Positions 47,818 through 56,807 of a stretch of DNA of 64,000 nucleotides are shown here, in pieces; positions within the stretch are counted from its first letter, which is position 1; the number at the start of each line of letters is the position of its first letter. This DNA comes from Photobacterium leiognathi (GTDB lineage Bacteria > Pseudomonadota > Gammaproteobacteria > Enterobacterales > Vibrionaceae). The notes under the pieces were generated by a model that saw only the letters and a list, made by a program, of their open reading frames with translations, had not been told where the DNA came from and searched no databases. The DNA is taken from positions 62,001-126,000 of the forward strand of contig NZ_CP131601.1 of NCBI RefSeq assembly GCF_030685535.1, in the 5' to 3' direction. The translations under genes and the position numbers were made by a program.

Positions 47818-48438
47818 ATGTGGTTATGTATTATTTTGTTGGCTGTGCTTCATATCATGGCAGCATATCTCGGACCTCGCTGGTTGTTCTACGTCAGTAA
47901 GCCATTAACGGTTATTTTGATGGTGGTAGCTTGCTTATGGAGCGGGGTCCCAAGCTTCTATTATTGGGCGATCATCGTTGGGCTATGTCTATCGGTATTG
48001 GGGGATATTTATCTGATGTTGCCGCAAGATCGGTTTATTGCGGGTTTAATCAGTTTTTTCCTCGCGCACGTTGTTTATAGCGTTGCTTTTGTGAGCCAAT
48101 GGCAGGGGCATGTCGGCTGGTGGCTACTCGCGCTCTGCATCGCAGTGGGTGTCGTGGTATTTTTATTATTGTTGCCTTACTTGGGTAAGTTACAAATTCC
48201 TGTCGCGTTATATATGGGTGTGATTATACTGATGGCATATACAGCCGGGCAATTTTGGTTGTTATCTCACAGCCAAGCGGCACTGTTAGCTATGGTAGGC
48301 GCCGTGTTGTTTGTCTTATCTGATCTAACATTAGCGATTAATCGATTTAAACAGGAATTTACCGCTTCAACGGCGATAATTATGTCGACATACTTTATTG
48401 CTCAAGGGCTGTTTGTGGGATCAGTGCTTGCGCTGTAG
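47818..48438 (+). CDS. yhhN: YhhN-family protein (lysoplasmalogenase-like)
   Basis: 206 residues with about eight membrane helices. KPLTVILMVVACLW and GLCLSVLGDIYLMLP...FLAHVVYSVAF are typical of the YhhN/TMEM86 family, whose animal members hydrolyse lysoplasmalogens; bacterial substrates are unsettled. The synteny with yhhM, yhhL, rsmD and ftsY matches E. coli. Confidence 0.87.
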   Translation: MWLCIILLAVLHIMAAYLGPRWLFYVSKPLTVILMVVACLWSGVPSFYYWAIIVGLCLSVLGDIYLMLPQDRFIAGLISFFLAHVVYSVAFVSQWQGHVGWWLLALCIAVGVVVFLLLLPYLGKLQIPVALYMGVIILMAYTAGQFWLLSHSQAALLAMVGAVLFVLSDLTLAINRFKQEFTASTAIIMSTYFIAQGLFVGSVLAL

Positions 48439-48463
48439 CGAAAGTGTCATTTGAGGAGTACTT

Positions 48464-48781
48464 ATGTCTGAGCAATGGCAATGTATATATAGCGCAAGTA
48501 ATAGCCTTGAGGCGCACAGTGTTAAAGGGTTATTAGAAAGCGAAGGGGTCAAAACGCGCTTAACAGGAGAGGCCTTAGGCGCTGCAATTGGTGAGCTGCC
48601 TGCAAATGTGGTCGAAGTGAAGGTGTGGGTTTCACCGTGGCAATGGCAGCGAGCACAAGTGATTGTGAGTGATTACAAACGTAATGATTATCACGATTGG
48701 TGTTGTAGTCAGTGTGGTGAAGTGAATCAGGGGCAGTTTGAATTGTGTTGGAATTGCCAATGTGATCGCGACCAGCATTAA
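48464..48781 (+). CDS. DUF2007 protein with C-terminal zinc ribbon
   Basis: 105 residues. The DUF2007 fold is at about 6-72 (CIYSASNSLEAHSVKGLLESEGV, VKVWVSPWQWQRAQVIV). A four-cysteine zinc ribbon follows: CSQCG...CWNCQ. It starts 25 bp after yhhN and is probably co-transcribed. Function unknown; such proteins are described as putative signal transducers. Confidence 0.85.
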   Translation: MSEQWQCIYSASNSLEAHSVKGLLESEGVKTRLTGEALGAAIGELPANVVEVKVWVSPWQWQRAQVIVSDYKRNDYHDWCCSQCGEVNQGQFELCWNCQCDRDQH

Positions 48782-48798
48782 CGTTCAGTTACAAGACA

Positions 48799-48834
48799 AT
48801 AAAAAAGCGAACTTGTGAGTTCGCTTTTTTGTTT
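48799..48834. terminator. Bidirectional terminator between DUF2007 and yhhL
   Basis: AAAAAAGCGAACT-TGTG-AGTTCGCTTTTTT lies between convergent genes. It is another intact site of the type hit by the IS. Confidence 0.92.
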
Positions 48835-48843
48835 TATTCTATG

Positions 48844-49110
48844 TCACATCATGTGCTTACGACGGATATCGAGTAGGGCAAAGATACCAAAGATAAGTAT
48901 CGACCACTTCTCCCAACCGGACATATTAATTTTATCGCCAAATGCGCCGATAAAAATAAGCATTTGTAGACCGTGCATCATAAACAAGAACGCGGTCATG
49001 ATATATAACGCCATGGCTGCCACGCCAGGGAATGGGTGAACAATATTTATCAATAGCACCAGCCAAACAAAAGCAATGACCAGCTTAGCGATAAGTATTA
49101 ATGCCTTCAT
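48844..49110 (-). CDS. yhhL: DUF1145 membrane protein (YhhL)
   Basis: 88 residues and three or so membrane helices. It overlaps the rsmD stop by ATGA, so it is translationally coupled, as yhhL-rsmD is in E. coli. Function unknown. Confidence 0.82.
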   Translation of the reverse strand: MKALILIAKLVIAFVWLVLLINIVHPFPGVAAMALYIMTAFLFMMHGLQMLIFIGAFGDKINMSGWEKWSILIFGIFALLDIRRKHMM

Positions 49111-49712
49111 GGTTCCTCTCTAGCAAATAAGCGATAGCAAACCTGTCCTGCTGTTTTTTCACGGTGCAGGTGCCAATGGCTTGGCGTTGTCAGGTTGCCT
49201 AATTCCTTTTCGGCTTCAATATAAATCATTGCATGGGGAGCAAGCCAGCCGTTGTTTTCCAATGCTGTGATCACGTCTTGAATAAGATCTTTTCTAAAAG
49301 GAGGATCAATAAAGATTAAATCATGTGCACTGCCTGGTTGTGACAGAAATGCTAAGCTGTCACCATTAACCACTGTCGCATTTGTTGCACCAACGGTTTT
49401 TAAATTTTGCTCCAATTGATTGGCAGCTTTTTTGTCGAGTTCAAGCATCGTGACGCTTTCTGCACCACGAGAAAGAGCTTCAAAACTTAAACCGCCGCTA
49501 CCAGCGAACAGATCAAGGCATTTAGATTGATAAATGTCTTGCGCTAACCAGTTGAAAAGTGTTTCTTTTACACGGTCTGTGGTCGGACGTAGTCCTTCGA
49601 CATCATGAACGGGTAATTTGCGTCCACGCCATTGTCCGCTAATGATGCGAACGAACCCGCCAGGACGATTATTTTGTGGTTTGCGAGTTGTTTGTTGTCT
49701 ACGCTGCGTCAT
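49107..49712 (-). CDS. rsmD: 16S rRNA (guanine-966 N2)-methyltransferase
   Basis: SAM-dependent enzyme that methylates G966 of 16S rRNA. It has 201 residues from the ATG at 49712. RIISGQWRGRKLPV, RPTTDRVKETLFNWL, the SAM loop DLFAGSGGLSFEALSRGA and the catalytic IDPPFR are all present. The frame continues upstream to 49766, but the extra residues are not family-like. It is divergent from ftsY, as in E. coli. Confidence 0.93.
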   Translation of the reverse strand: MTQRRQQTTRKPQNNRPGGFVRIISGQWRGRKLPVHDVEGLRPTTDRVKETLFNWLAQDIYQSKCLDLFAGSGGLSFEALSRGAESVTMLELDKKAANQLEQNLKTVGATNATVVNGDSLAFLSQPGSAHDLIFIDPPFRKDLIQDVITALENNGWLAPHAMIYIEAEKELGNLTTPSHWHLHREKTAGQVCYRLFAREEP

Positions 49713-49796
49713 AGATTTTTTTGACCGTTGAGAAAATGATAGTATACACCTGTTTTTAGGCTGCAAATTGTACCAATCAAGCGCTAGGATTCGCCA

Positions 49797-51173
49797 ATGG
49801 CAGAAAAAAAGAAACGCGGATTATTTTCATGGCTCGGATTTGGCTCTGAAGATAACGATGCTCAAAAGGAACAAACTACTGAACAATCAGTAGTCGATGG
49901 GGCTACAGAAAGCCCTGAATCAACACATTCCTCTGACGAGGCAACAGCGAAAGTTGAGCATAATGAAGATGTTCAAACTGACGACTTAGCTGCAACAGAG
50001 CAAGAGAAGATTGCTAAGACCGATGATGTCGAATTGGCAGAGACGTTGCAAGTAAATGACGCTGAAAAAACACACGTTGTTGAAGAAACGGTAACGGAAG
50101 CGCCAGAAGTCTCATCAGAGCTTGAGCCATCAGCACCAAGTAAAGATGCAAAAGAAGACGAGGCAGAGTTAACTGCGCCAACAGAGGTTGAAAGTGAAGC
50201 AGCCCCTGAAGACGTAGAAGCCAAGCCTGTTGAGCAAGAAAAACCAAAATCGGAAGGGTTCTTTGCCCGCTTAATGCGTGGTTTAAAGAAAACCAAGACC
50301 AATTTTGGTGCAGGTTTCTTCGGTCTATTTAGTGGCAAGAAAATCGATGATGAACTGTTTGAAGAGCTGGAAGAGCAGCTATTGATTGCAGATGTCGGCA
50401 TGGATACCACGCTGAAAATTATCGAAAATCTGACCGATAAAGCATCTCGAAAGGAACTTAAAGACGGCGAAGCCCTCTATGGTTTACTAAAAGATGAATT
50501 GGCAGACATGCTAAGTAAAGTAGAGCAACCTTTGGTTGTTGATACTAGCAAGAAGCCGTATGTCATCTTAATGGTAGGCGTTAATGGTGTCGGTAAAACT
50601 ACCACTATCGGTAAGCTAGCGAAGCAATTCCAATCTGAAGGTAAATCCGTCATGTTGGCAGCAGGTGATACATTCCGTGCGGCGGCTGTTGAACAGTTGC
50701 AAGTATGGGGTGAGCGTAACCACGTTCCTGTTGTAGCGCAACATACTGGTGCTGATAGTGCTTCAGTGATCTTCGATGCTATTGAATCGGCAAAAGCGAA
50801 GAACATTGATGTAGTTATTGCCGATACCGCAGGTCGCTTGCAAAACAAAGGCAACCTAATGGAAGAGCTACGTAAGATTGTTCGCGTAATGAAGAAGGTG
50901 GATATCGATGCCCCTCATGAAATTATGCTAACCGTTGATGCGGGCACCTACCAAAATGCGATCAGCCAAGCTAAGTTGTTCAGTGATGTGGCTCCGGTAT
51001 CGGGGATCACGATCACCAAATTGGACGGCACAGCAAAAGGTGGCGTAATTTTCGCTATTGCAGATCAGTTTAATATTCCTATTCGTTACATCGGTATCGG
51101 AGAGGGCATTGATGATCTCCGTCCATTTGCAGCAGATGAGTTTATTGAAGCGTTATTTAGCGATGAGGAATAA
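49797..51173 (+). CDS. ftsY: Signal recognition particle receptor FtsY
   Basis: GTPase that docks ribosome-SRP complexes at the membrane. It has 458 residues: an acidic, Glu/Ala/Thr-rich A domain (about 1-150), then the helical N domain and the GTPase G domain. G1 is GVNGVGKTTTIGKLA (about 256), then DTFRAAAVEQL, DTAGR and TKLDGTAKGG. The basic start MAEKKKRGLFSWLGFG is a lipid-binding helix. It is the first gene of ftsY-ftsE-ftsX. Confidence 0.96.
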   Translation: MAEKKKRGLFSWLGFGSEDNDAQKEQTTEQSVVDGATESPESTHSSDEATAKVEHNEDVQTDDLAATEQEKIAKTDDVELAETLQVNDAEKTHVVEETVTEAPEVSSELEPSAPSKDAKEDEAELTAPTEVESEAAPEDVEAKPVEQEKPKSEGFFARLMRGLKKTKTNFGAGFFGLFSGKKIDDELFEELEEQLLIADVGMDTTLKIIENLTDKASRKELKDGEALYGLLKDELADMLSKVEQPLVVDTSKKPYVILMVGVNGVGKTTTIGKLAKQFQSEGKSVMLAAGDTFRAAAVEQLQVWGERNHVPVVAQHTGADSASVIFDAIESAKAKNIDVVIADTAGRLQNKGNLMEELRKIVRVMKKVDIDAPHEIMLTVDAGTYQNAISQAKLFSDVAPVSGITITKLDGTAKGGVIFAIADQFNIPIRYIGIGEGIDDLRPFAADEFIEALFSDEE

Positions 51174-51176
51174 AGC

Positions 51177-51845
51177 GTGATTCGATTTCAGCAGGTAAGT
51201 AAAGCTTATCGTGGCGGTAGGCAAGCCCTACAGAAAGTAGATTTCCATCTACGTCCAGCAGACATGGCTTTTTTAACCGATCACTCAGGTGCCGGTAAAA
51301 GTACCCTGCTGAAATTAATTTGTGCTTTAGAACGCCCAAGTGATGGTCAGATCTGGTTTAACGGTCATGACATCACGCGTTTACCCAATAAGCAGATCCC
51401 ATTTCTGCGCCGAAATATCGGCATCATTTTCCAAGATCACAAGCTACTGATGGATCGCAGTGTGTACGACAACGTTGCATTGCCATTACGTGTTGAGCAA
51501 GTGCCGGAAAATGACATCAAGCGTCGTGTTTGTGCGGCGCTTGATAAAGTCGGATTGTTGGATAAAGCCAAGTGTTTGCCAATCCAACTTTCCGGTGGTG
51601 AGCAACAGCGTGTGGGTATCGCCCGCGCTGTTGTGAACAAACCTATGTTACTGCTTGCCGATGAGCCAACCTATAACTTAGACCCAGATCTATCACAGCA
51701 AGTGTTGCGCTTGTTTGAAGAATTTAACCGTGTTGGGGTAACCGTATTAATGGCAACCCACGATACGTCATTATTAGCGAGCCGAGATTATCGTCGCTTT
51801 GATCTACAAAAAGGAAACCTAAGGGAGTTGAGTCATGGCGCGTAA
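51177..51845 (+). CDS. ftsE: Cell-division ABC-type ATPase FtsE, with unusual motif residues
   Basis: Partner of FtsX; together they activate septal peptidoglycan hydrolases. It has 222 residues from GTG, 3 bp after fts[15 protein letters not shown] is the ABC signature. Walker A reads DHSGAGKST, so the usual first Gly is Asp. The motif after Walker B reads DEPTYNLD where FtsE usually has DEPTGNLD. The lysine and serine that hold ATP are unchanged, so activity may persist. The stop overlaps ftsX by 11 bp. Confidence 0.94.
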   Translation: MIRFQQVSKAYRGGRQALQKVDFHLRPADMAFLTDHSGAGKSTLLKLICALERPSDGQIWFNGHDITRLPNKQIPFLRRNIGIIFQDHKLLMDRSVYDNVALPLRVEQVPENDIKRRVCAALDKVGLLDKAKCLPIQLSGGEQQRVGIARAVVNKPMLLLADEPTYNLDPDLSQQVLRLFEEFNRVGVTVLMATHDTSLLASRDYRRFDLQKGNLRELSHGA

Positions 51846-52767
51846 ATCGACTAGTTTCTTTGCGATTCATCGCCAGCAAGGTGGGGCTGCGCTAAAAGAT
51901 ATGTTCCGTCGCCCATTAGGTAACTTTTTAACCCTAGCGGTATTGGCCTTTGCTCTTACGCTACCGTGTACCTTCTACCTAATGGCAAAGAACATCACTG
52001 TAGTGGCTGATTCTTGGCAAAACCCAAGCCAAATCACCGTATATCTGAATAACAAAGTCAGTGATAGTGACGGTGAAGCCTTTGCTGACAGCATTAAAAA
52101 GTGGCCTGAGACGGAAAGTGTTCGATACATTTCAGCGGCGCAAGGATTAGAAGAGTTTCGTTCTCATGGTGGTTTTGAAAAAGCACTGAGCCTGTTTGAC
52201 GCTAAAGATAATCCACTTCCAGCGGTGATCATTGTTAAACCCGCTCCTGATTGGCAGAGCGATGTACAAGCCCGCGCACTTGCTGACAAGCTAGGCAAAG
52301 AGCCACTGGTGAATGAAGTGCGTTTAGATAGCGATTGGCTACAACGTTTAGCGGCGATTCAAGATCTAGCGATTACGCTGGCAATGCTAATGTCTGGCTT
52401 GATGCTATTTGCGGTATTTTTGATTGTGGGTAATACCCTGCGCCTACAAGTACTAAGTCATAAAGATGAAATCCAAGTGATGAAGATGGTGGGTGCAACA
52501 GACAGTTACATCCTACGTCCTTATCTTTATGTCGGTGTTTGGTATGGCTTAATTGCCGCTGTGATTGCGTGGATCTTAACGGCAGTGGTGACATTGCTGC
52601 TTGATGAAGCGGTAGCGAAGCTTGCCAACCTCTATGGCAGCAATTTTAGAATGATCGGATTGGGCTGGGATGAAAGCTTAATAATGGTTATGCTAGCAGC
52701 GTTTTTAGGCTTACTAGCAGCAAGATTGTCTGCTGGACGTCACCTAAAGGAGATCGAACCGGTGTAA
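51835..52767 (+). CDS. ftsX: Cell-division protein FtsX
   Basis: Inner-membrane partner of FtsE, 310 residues. It has a cytoplasmic N-terminus, four membrane helices and one large periplasmic domain (about 50-165) that engages the EnvC-type activator. LRLQVLSHKDEIQVMKMVGATDSYI is the cytoplasmic coupling region. Confidence 0.95.
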   Translation: MARKSTSFFAIHRQQGGAALKDMFRRPLGNFLTLAVLAFALTLPCTFYLMAKNITVVADSWQNPSQITVYLNNKVSDSDGEAFADSIKKWPETESVRYISAAQGLEEFRSHGGFEKALSLFDAKDNPLPAVIIVKPAPDWQSDVQARALADKLGKEPLVNEVRLDSDWLQRLAAIQDLAITLAMLMSGLMLFAVFLIVGNTLRLQVLSHKDEIQVMKMVGATDSYILRPYLYVGVWYGLIAAVIAWILTAVVTLLLDEAVAKLANLYGSNFRMIGLGWDESLIMVMLAAFLGLLAARLSAGRHLKEIEPV

Positions 52768-52954
52768 ATTGTCGTTTATATCAGTTTCGATACAGCTTTA
52801 TTGATTAATGATGCCTGTAATTCATATTCATTTGTGCTTCGGCTTGCAATTGGACTATGTTTACAGGCATTATTGCAGGTTCACGTAACGTAAGTTGGCG
52901 TTTATTTATCGTTACGATAGAACAAAAATAGTACAAAACACGCGAGGTCTTTGA

Positions 52955-53815
52955 ATGTCAAAAGAGATGTCTGCAATGGCTCTGGTATCAACGGACAGTT
53001 TGGATAGTTATATTCAGACCGTAAACCGTTATCCAATGCTCACGCCAGAACGTGAGAAAGAGTTAGCTGAACGTCTGCATTACGATGATGATATTAACGC
53101 TGCGAAAGCATTGGTAATGTCGCATCTGCGCTTCGTTGTGCATATTGCTCGAGGTTATTCTGGTTACGGCCTGCCGATTGCTGATCTTATTCAAGAAGGC
53201 AATATTGGTTTAATGAAAGCGGTGAAACGTTTTAATCCTGAAGTTGGGGTTCGCTTGGTTTCATTTGCAGTGCATTGGATCAAAGCGGAAATTCACGAAT
53301 ACGTACTACGTAACTGGCGTATTGTGAAAGTAGCGACCACCAAAGCCCAGCGTAAATTATTCTTCAACCTACGTAAGTCGAAAAAACGTTTAGGTTGGTT
53401 CAACAACGAAGAAGTTAACATGGTTGCCGAGCAACTAGGTGTTGAGCCTGAAGAAGTACGAGAAATGGAATCGCGCTTAGCGGCGCAAGATCCGACCTTT
53501 GAAATGCAGAACGATGATGACGATCGTGATGCAGCACCAATGGCACCAGCATATTTCCTAGAAGATAAAAGCTCTGATGTGGCACTGACCTACGAAGAGA
53601 ATAACTGGGAAAACCATGCTAATAATCGTTTATCACAAGCATTAGCCAGCCTTGATGAGCGTAGCCAACACATTGTTCGTTCACGCTGGTTAGACGATGA
53701 TAAGTCAACCTTACAGGATTTAGCGGATAACTATGGCGTGTCTGCTGAGCGTATTCGTCAGCTAGAAAAAAATGCGATGAAAAAGCTAAAAGATGCCGTG
53801 GGCGATTTTTATTGA
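52955..53815 (+). CDS. rpoH: Heat-shock sigma factor (sigma-32)
   Basis: Alternative sigma factor for the heat-shock regulon, 286 residues. Region 2 includes [40 protein letters not shown]. The RpoH box [13 protein letters not shown] (about 132-144) confirms that this is sigma-32. Region 4 ends [20 protein letters not shown]. It follows ftsX after 187 bp with its own promoter region. Translation is usually thermo-controlled by 5' mRNA folding, which was not evaluated here. Confidence 0.96.
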   Translation: MSKEMSAMALVSTDSLDSYIQTVNRYPMLTPEREKELAERLHYDDDINAAKALVMSHLRFVVHIARGYSGYGLPIADLIQEGNIGLMKAVKRFNPEVGVRLVSFAVHWIKAEIHEYVLRNWRIVKVATTKAQRKLFFNLRKSKKRLGWFNNEEVNMVAEQLGVEPEEVREMESRLAAQDPTFEMQNDDDDRDAAPMAPAYFLEDKSSDVALTYEENNWENHANNRLSQALASLDERSQHIVRSRWLDDDKSTLQDLADNYGVSAERIRQLEKNAMKKLKDAVGDFY

Positions 53816-53841
53816 TCCATGATCGCAATTTAGCAATGAGA

Positions 53842-53870
53842 AAAGCCGACCTGAGTGTCGGTTTTTTTGT
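53842..53870 (+). terminator. Intrinsic terminator after rpoH
   Basis: AAAAGCCGAC and GTCGGTTTTTTT pair around CTGAGT and run into a T-tract. Confidence 0.87.
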
Positions 53871-54371
53871 GCCTGAAGATCCTGCAAATCGGTGAGTAAC
53901 TTAGGATAGTGAGAAGCGAGTAATAACAGCTCGCTAGTATATTGAAAAGAATGAGATAACCGTCACTATTGTGAGTATCTCTGTGTATTAAAGAATATCT
54001 TATCCACAGTTTATGATCGGATCCGATCTACATATAGTGGATCCTTTTTTAACAAAACACATTATCAACGCAATTCACAGACTTTTCCACAGATGATTAC
54101 TTTGTGTTCATGTTGTGGGTAAGATCGACGGCAAGCCCTTGTCTTCGCTTGAAAGTTGTTTTGTTACTCGCTTCGGAAAATGTGGATAAACCGTAATTTT
54201 CTGATGGAATATATTCATCATAAGCTGAGGTATAATGGCTCGGTTGGCGCGAAAGCGTGATTCAAGCGTCAGGATCGTGTTAAAAGGATCCTGTGTTTAC
54301 CTCTGTCGATCTGATAATAAAAACAGTAAGGATCGATAGAGAGATAATCTAAAGTCAGTCAAAGGAAATTC
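53871..54371. promoter_or_regulatory. Cluster of DnaA boxes and GATC sites between rpoH and glpE
   Basis: Two perfect DnaA boxes occur: TTATCCACA at 54000-54008 and its inverse TGTGGATAA at 54181-54189. TTTTCCACA at 54083-54091 also fits TTWTNCACA. Near-matches with one mismatch are TGTGTATTA (53982) and TGTGGGTAA (54114). Ten GATC sites fall between 53878 and 54334, four of them within 54015-54043, including the 14-bp palindrome GATCGGATCCGATC. A TATAAT lies at 54231. The gene context is not that of oriC. A DnaA-titrating or DnaA-reactivating locus, or DnaA control of glpE, are the main options. Confidence 0.6.
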
Positions 54372-54698
54372 ATGGAACAGTTTCAGCACATTTCAGTAGA
54401 ACAAGCTTACGAATTACTGCAGCAGGCAGACAGCCAAGCGGTGTTAGTTGATATTCGTGATCCCCAGTCGTTCGCGTTAGCGCATCCCGAGCAAGCTTTT
54501 CATTTAACCAATGACACTATGGTGAGCTGGATGGATGAGGTGGAGTTTGAACAACCCGTGATCGTGATGTGTTATCACGGTATTAGTAGCCAAGGTGCGG
54601 CGCAATATTTGATCAATCAAGGCTATGAGAATGTTTATAGCTTAGATGGTGGTTTTGAAGCATGGCGTCGTGCGGCATTGCCGATGATCCAAGCATAA
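54372..54698 (+). CDS. glpE: Thiosulfate sulfurtransferase GlpE (rhodanese)
   Basis: Single-domain rhodanese of 108 residues. The catalytic Cys67 is in [10 protein letters not shown], closely matching E. coli GlpE. It transfers sulfur from thiosulfate to cyanide or thioredoxin in vitro. glpG follows at 80 bp, as in the E. coli glpEGR operon; no glpR is present here. Confidence 0.92.
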   Translation: MEQFQHISVEQAYELLQQADSQAVLVDIRDPQSFALAHPEQAFHLTNDTMVSWMDEVEFEQPVIVMCYHGISSQGAAQYLINQGYENVYSLDGGFEAWRRAALPMIQA

Positions 54699-54778
54699 AC
54701 TGCTTTATGATGGTATCTCACGTGAGATAATGATAGATCTTGGTTTAGACATTTTTTCTGACAGATAAGGTCATCATT

Positions 54779-55621
54779 ATGTATCGCTTAGCGGGATTCT
54801 ATAACCCTCGACAAGCCCAAGCTTTTATCGACTATATGGCCTATCGGGGGATTGAGATCTCCATGGCGCCAGAGCCAGAGGGTAAATTTGCATTATGGCT
54901 GGCAGATGAGCAGTATCTGGTGGAAGCCGAAGCTGAGCTGAATGCTTTTTTGCAAGATCCTACCAATAAAAAGTACCAAGCAGCATCATGGCAGGTTGCG
55001 GAAAGCCGCACTGCCAAATTCCATTACAATAACCCCAGTTTGATCAACATGGTCAAAGCCCAAGCGGGGCCTTTTACCTTACTGGTCATGGTCGCTTCGC
55101 TAGTGATTTATGGTCTATGGTTGTTAGGGTTTGAAAGCACCTTATTTGCATGGCTTCATTTTCCCTTTATGAATGGCGATCAATGGGAGCTATGGCGTTA
55201 CTTCTCCCATGCGCTTCTGCATTTCTCGCCAATTCATGTCATTTTTAACTGCCTATGGTGGTGGTTGCTAGGTGGACAAATTGAGCGCCACAGTGGCTCA
55301 GCTAAACTGGTGCAGATTTTCTTATTATCCTCACTGGTCTCTGGCTTTGGTCAGTTCTGGCTCGACGGTCCTAACTTTGGTGGTTTGTCCGGTGTCGTGT
55401 ATGCATTAATGGGTTACATCTGGTGGATGGGCTGGTTAGCACCACAACGAGGCTTGGTGATCGCACGCTCTTATGTGATCTTCATGTTGGTATGGTTGGT
55501 GATTGGTTTTGCTGAACCGATGGGAACATCCATTGCGAATATGGCGCACCTATTTGGCTTATTGACAGGTTGTGTGATTGCGTTTTTTGACGCAAAAATT
55601 AATCCGCCACGGCAGGCTTAA
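54779..55621 (+). CDS. glpG: Rhomboid protease GlpG
   Basis: Intramembrane serine protease of 280 residues. A cytosolic N-terminal domain (about 1-75) is followed by six helices. The catalytic dyad is S204 (GGLSGVVYALMGY) and H257 (NMAHLFG). HALLHFSPIHVIFNCLWWWLLG is the conserved H...HxxxN region. It removes or cuts membrane proteins with unstable helices. Confidence 0.94.
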   Translation: MYRLAGFYNPRQAQAFIDYMAYRGIEISMAPEPEGKFALWLADEQYLVEAEAELNAFLQDPTNKKYQAASWQVAESRTAKFHYNNPSLINMVKAQAGPFTLLVMVASLVIYGLWLLGFESTLFAWLHFPFMNGDQWELWRYFSHALLHFSPIHVIFNCLWWWLLGGQIERHSGSAKLVQIFLLSSLVSGFGQFWLDGPNFGGLSGVVYALMGYIWWMGWLAPQRGLVIARSYVIFMLVWLVIGFAEPMGTSIANMAHLFGLLTGCVIAFFDAKINPPRQA

Positions 55622-55679
55622 TACTAGAAATATCGTTAAAGCGGCAATGTTCGCTTTAACGATATCACCCAAAGTGATG

Positions 55680-56099
55680 TTACTGATAAAGGAACTTGGT
55701 AAAGAGTAGCTCAGCAACAGGCTGGTGACGGGTTTCTGCCAGTAGTAGTCGATTGACTTGATCTTGGCAAGCTCTACGAATTTCTTCACGACCTGCGAGC
55801 GATTTAATTTTCGCTTCTGGCTGCTTACTCACAATTTCAATGATAGCGTCACGGATCAGTGGGGTGTGGTATTCAATTTCCGTTAAGTGCTTTTGATCTC
55901 TGATCATCAGATCGATTTGCAAGCGGATATAACCGAGTCGTTTACCTTGAGTCACATAGTTGGTAGTGATATCAGGCTCTAAGGTGTAGTAGGTGATCTG
56001 AGGTTGATTGGCGACGTCTTCACTGGAGGATGCCACCGCAATGGGGCTTTGAAGCAAGCCGATAAGCGTTAGTGCTGTCGCAAAAGCAGATAATTTCAT
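55680..56099 (-). CDS. FliL-family protein outside a flagellar cluster
   Basis: About 139 residues. An N-terminal signal or anchor (MKLSAFATALTLIGLLQSPIAVA) is followed by a FliL-like domain: YYTLEPDITTNYV, YIRLQIDLMIRD and HTPLIRDAIIEIVSKQ. FliL proteins associate with the flagellar stator. This copy is not with flagellar genes and lacks a clear uncleaved transmembrane linker, so it may be a periplasmic paralogue. The start is uncertain; the frame opens at 56153 (GTG). Confidence 0.75.
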   Translation of the reverse strand: MKLSAFATALTLIGLLQSPIAVASSSEDVANQPQITYYTLEPDITTNYVTQGKRLGYIRLQIDLMIRDQKHLTEIEYHTPLIRDAIIEIVSKQPEAKIKSLAGREEIRRACQDQVNRLLLAETRHQPVAELLFTKFLYQ

Positions 56100-56270
56100 C
56101 ATTATACTTATGTTGTCCACGTTGTTTGTGAGAAACAGGTGTAATCTTTTCACAGTAACGATATTCGTACTGGTTACAGCTTGCTACAATAGCAGATCAT
56201 TATGTTAATAAATTAACCGCATTCAACCAAGTGTTATCGATCACGAGTTCGTTGATTAAGTAGTGAGAAC

Positions 56271-56804
56271 ATGTCGGAATTCAAGCAGTTATATAGTCCG
56301 TTACTTGAAGGTGCTGTATGGTATCCCGCCGTTGAATGGGCATTAGAAGGAAGCTCAGTCGGGCATTGGTTATTAGAGTCTGACTCTTTATCTCGCCGTT
56401 TGGCTGCCCACTGCCGTGTTTTCTCGGTCACAGTTTTAGAGCAAAAAATAGTGAACAATGGTGAGTTGTCACTATCTGAGCGAGCACTGCTTGGCATGAG
56501 TGATTGCCTTGAGCGTACGGTTATGTTGCAAGGCGATCAACAATCTTGGGTTTATGCGCGCACGTTAATTCCAACCTCGATTTTATGTGGTGAGGAAAGC
56601 GATCTCGCAGAGCTTGGCACCAATCCCCTTGGATATCGTGTTTTTAATGGTTCGAATGCACGTCGTGATGCATTGGAAATCGCAAAATTAGGTATGCCCG
56701 AGCGACCGATTTGGGCGCGTCGTTCACGATTATGGATCAATGAAAAACCCCTGCTGGTGGCGGAATTGTTTTTAGATGGCTCACCAGTTTATGCAAGGAA
56801 ATAA
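56271..56804 (+). CDS. ubiC: Chorismate pyruvate-lyase
   Basis: First committed step of ubiquinone synthesis: chorismate to 4-hydroxybenzoate plus pyruvate. It has 177 residues. VYARTLIP carries the conserved active-site arginine, and WARRSRLWINEKPLLVAELFL is the C-terminal signature. ubiA starts 3 bp after the stop, so they form the usual ubiCA operon. Confidence 0.92.
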   Translation: MSEFKQLYSPLLEGAVWYPAVEWALEGSSVGHWLLESDSLSRRLAAHCRVFSVTVLEQKIVNNGELSLSERALLGMSDCLERTVMLQGDQQSWVYARTLIPTSILCGEESDLAELGTNPLGYRVFNGSNARRDALEIAKLGMPERPIWARRSRLWINEKPLLVAELFLDGSPVYARK

Positions 56805-56807
56805 CCC

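Noticed and set aside
53871..54371. Candidate chromosomal origin oriC
   Set aside because: The DnaA boxes and GATC sites are suggestive, but oriC of chromosome 1 in Vibrionaceae lies next to mnmG/mioC and no AT-rich 13-mer array was seen. Reported as a DnaA-related cluster instead.
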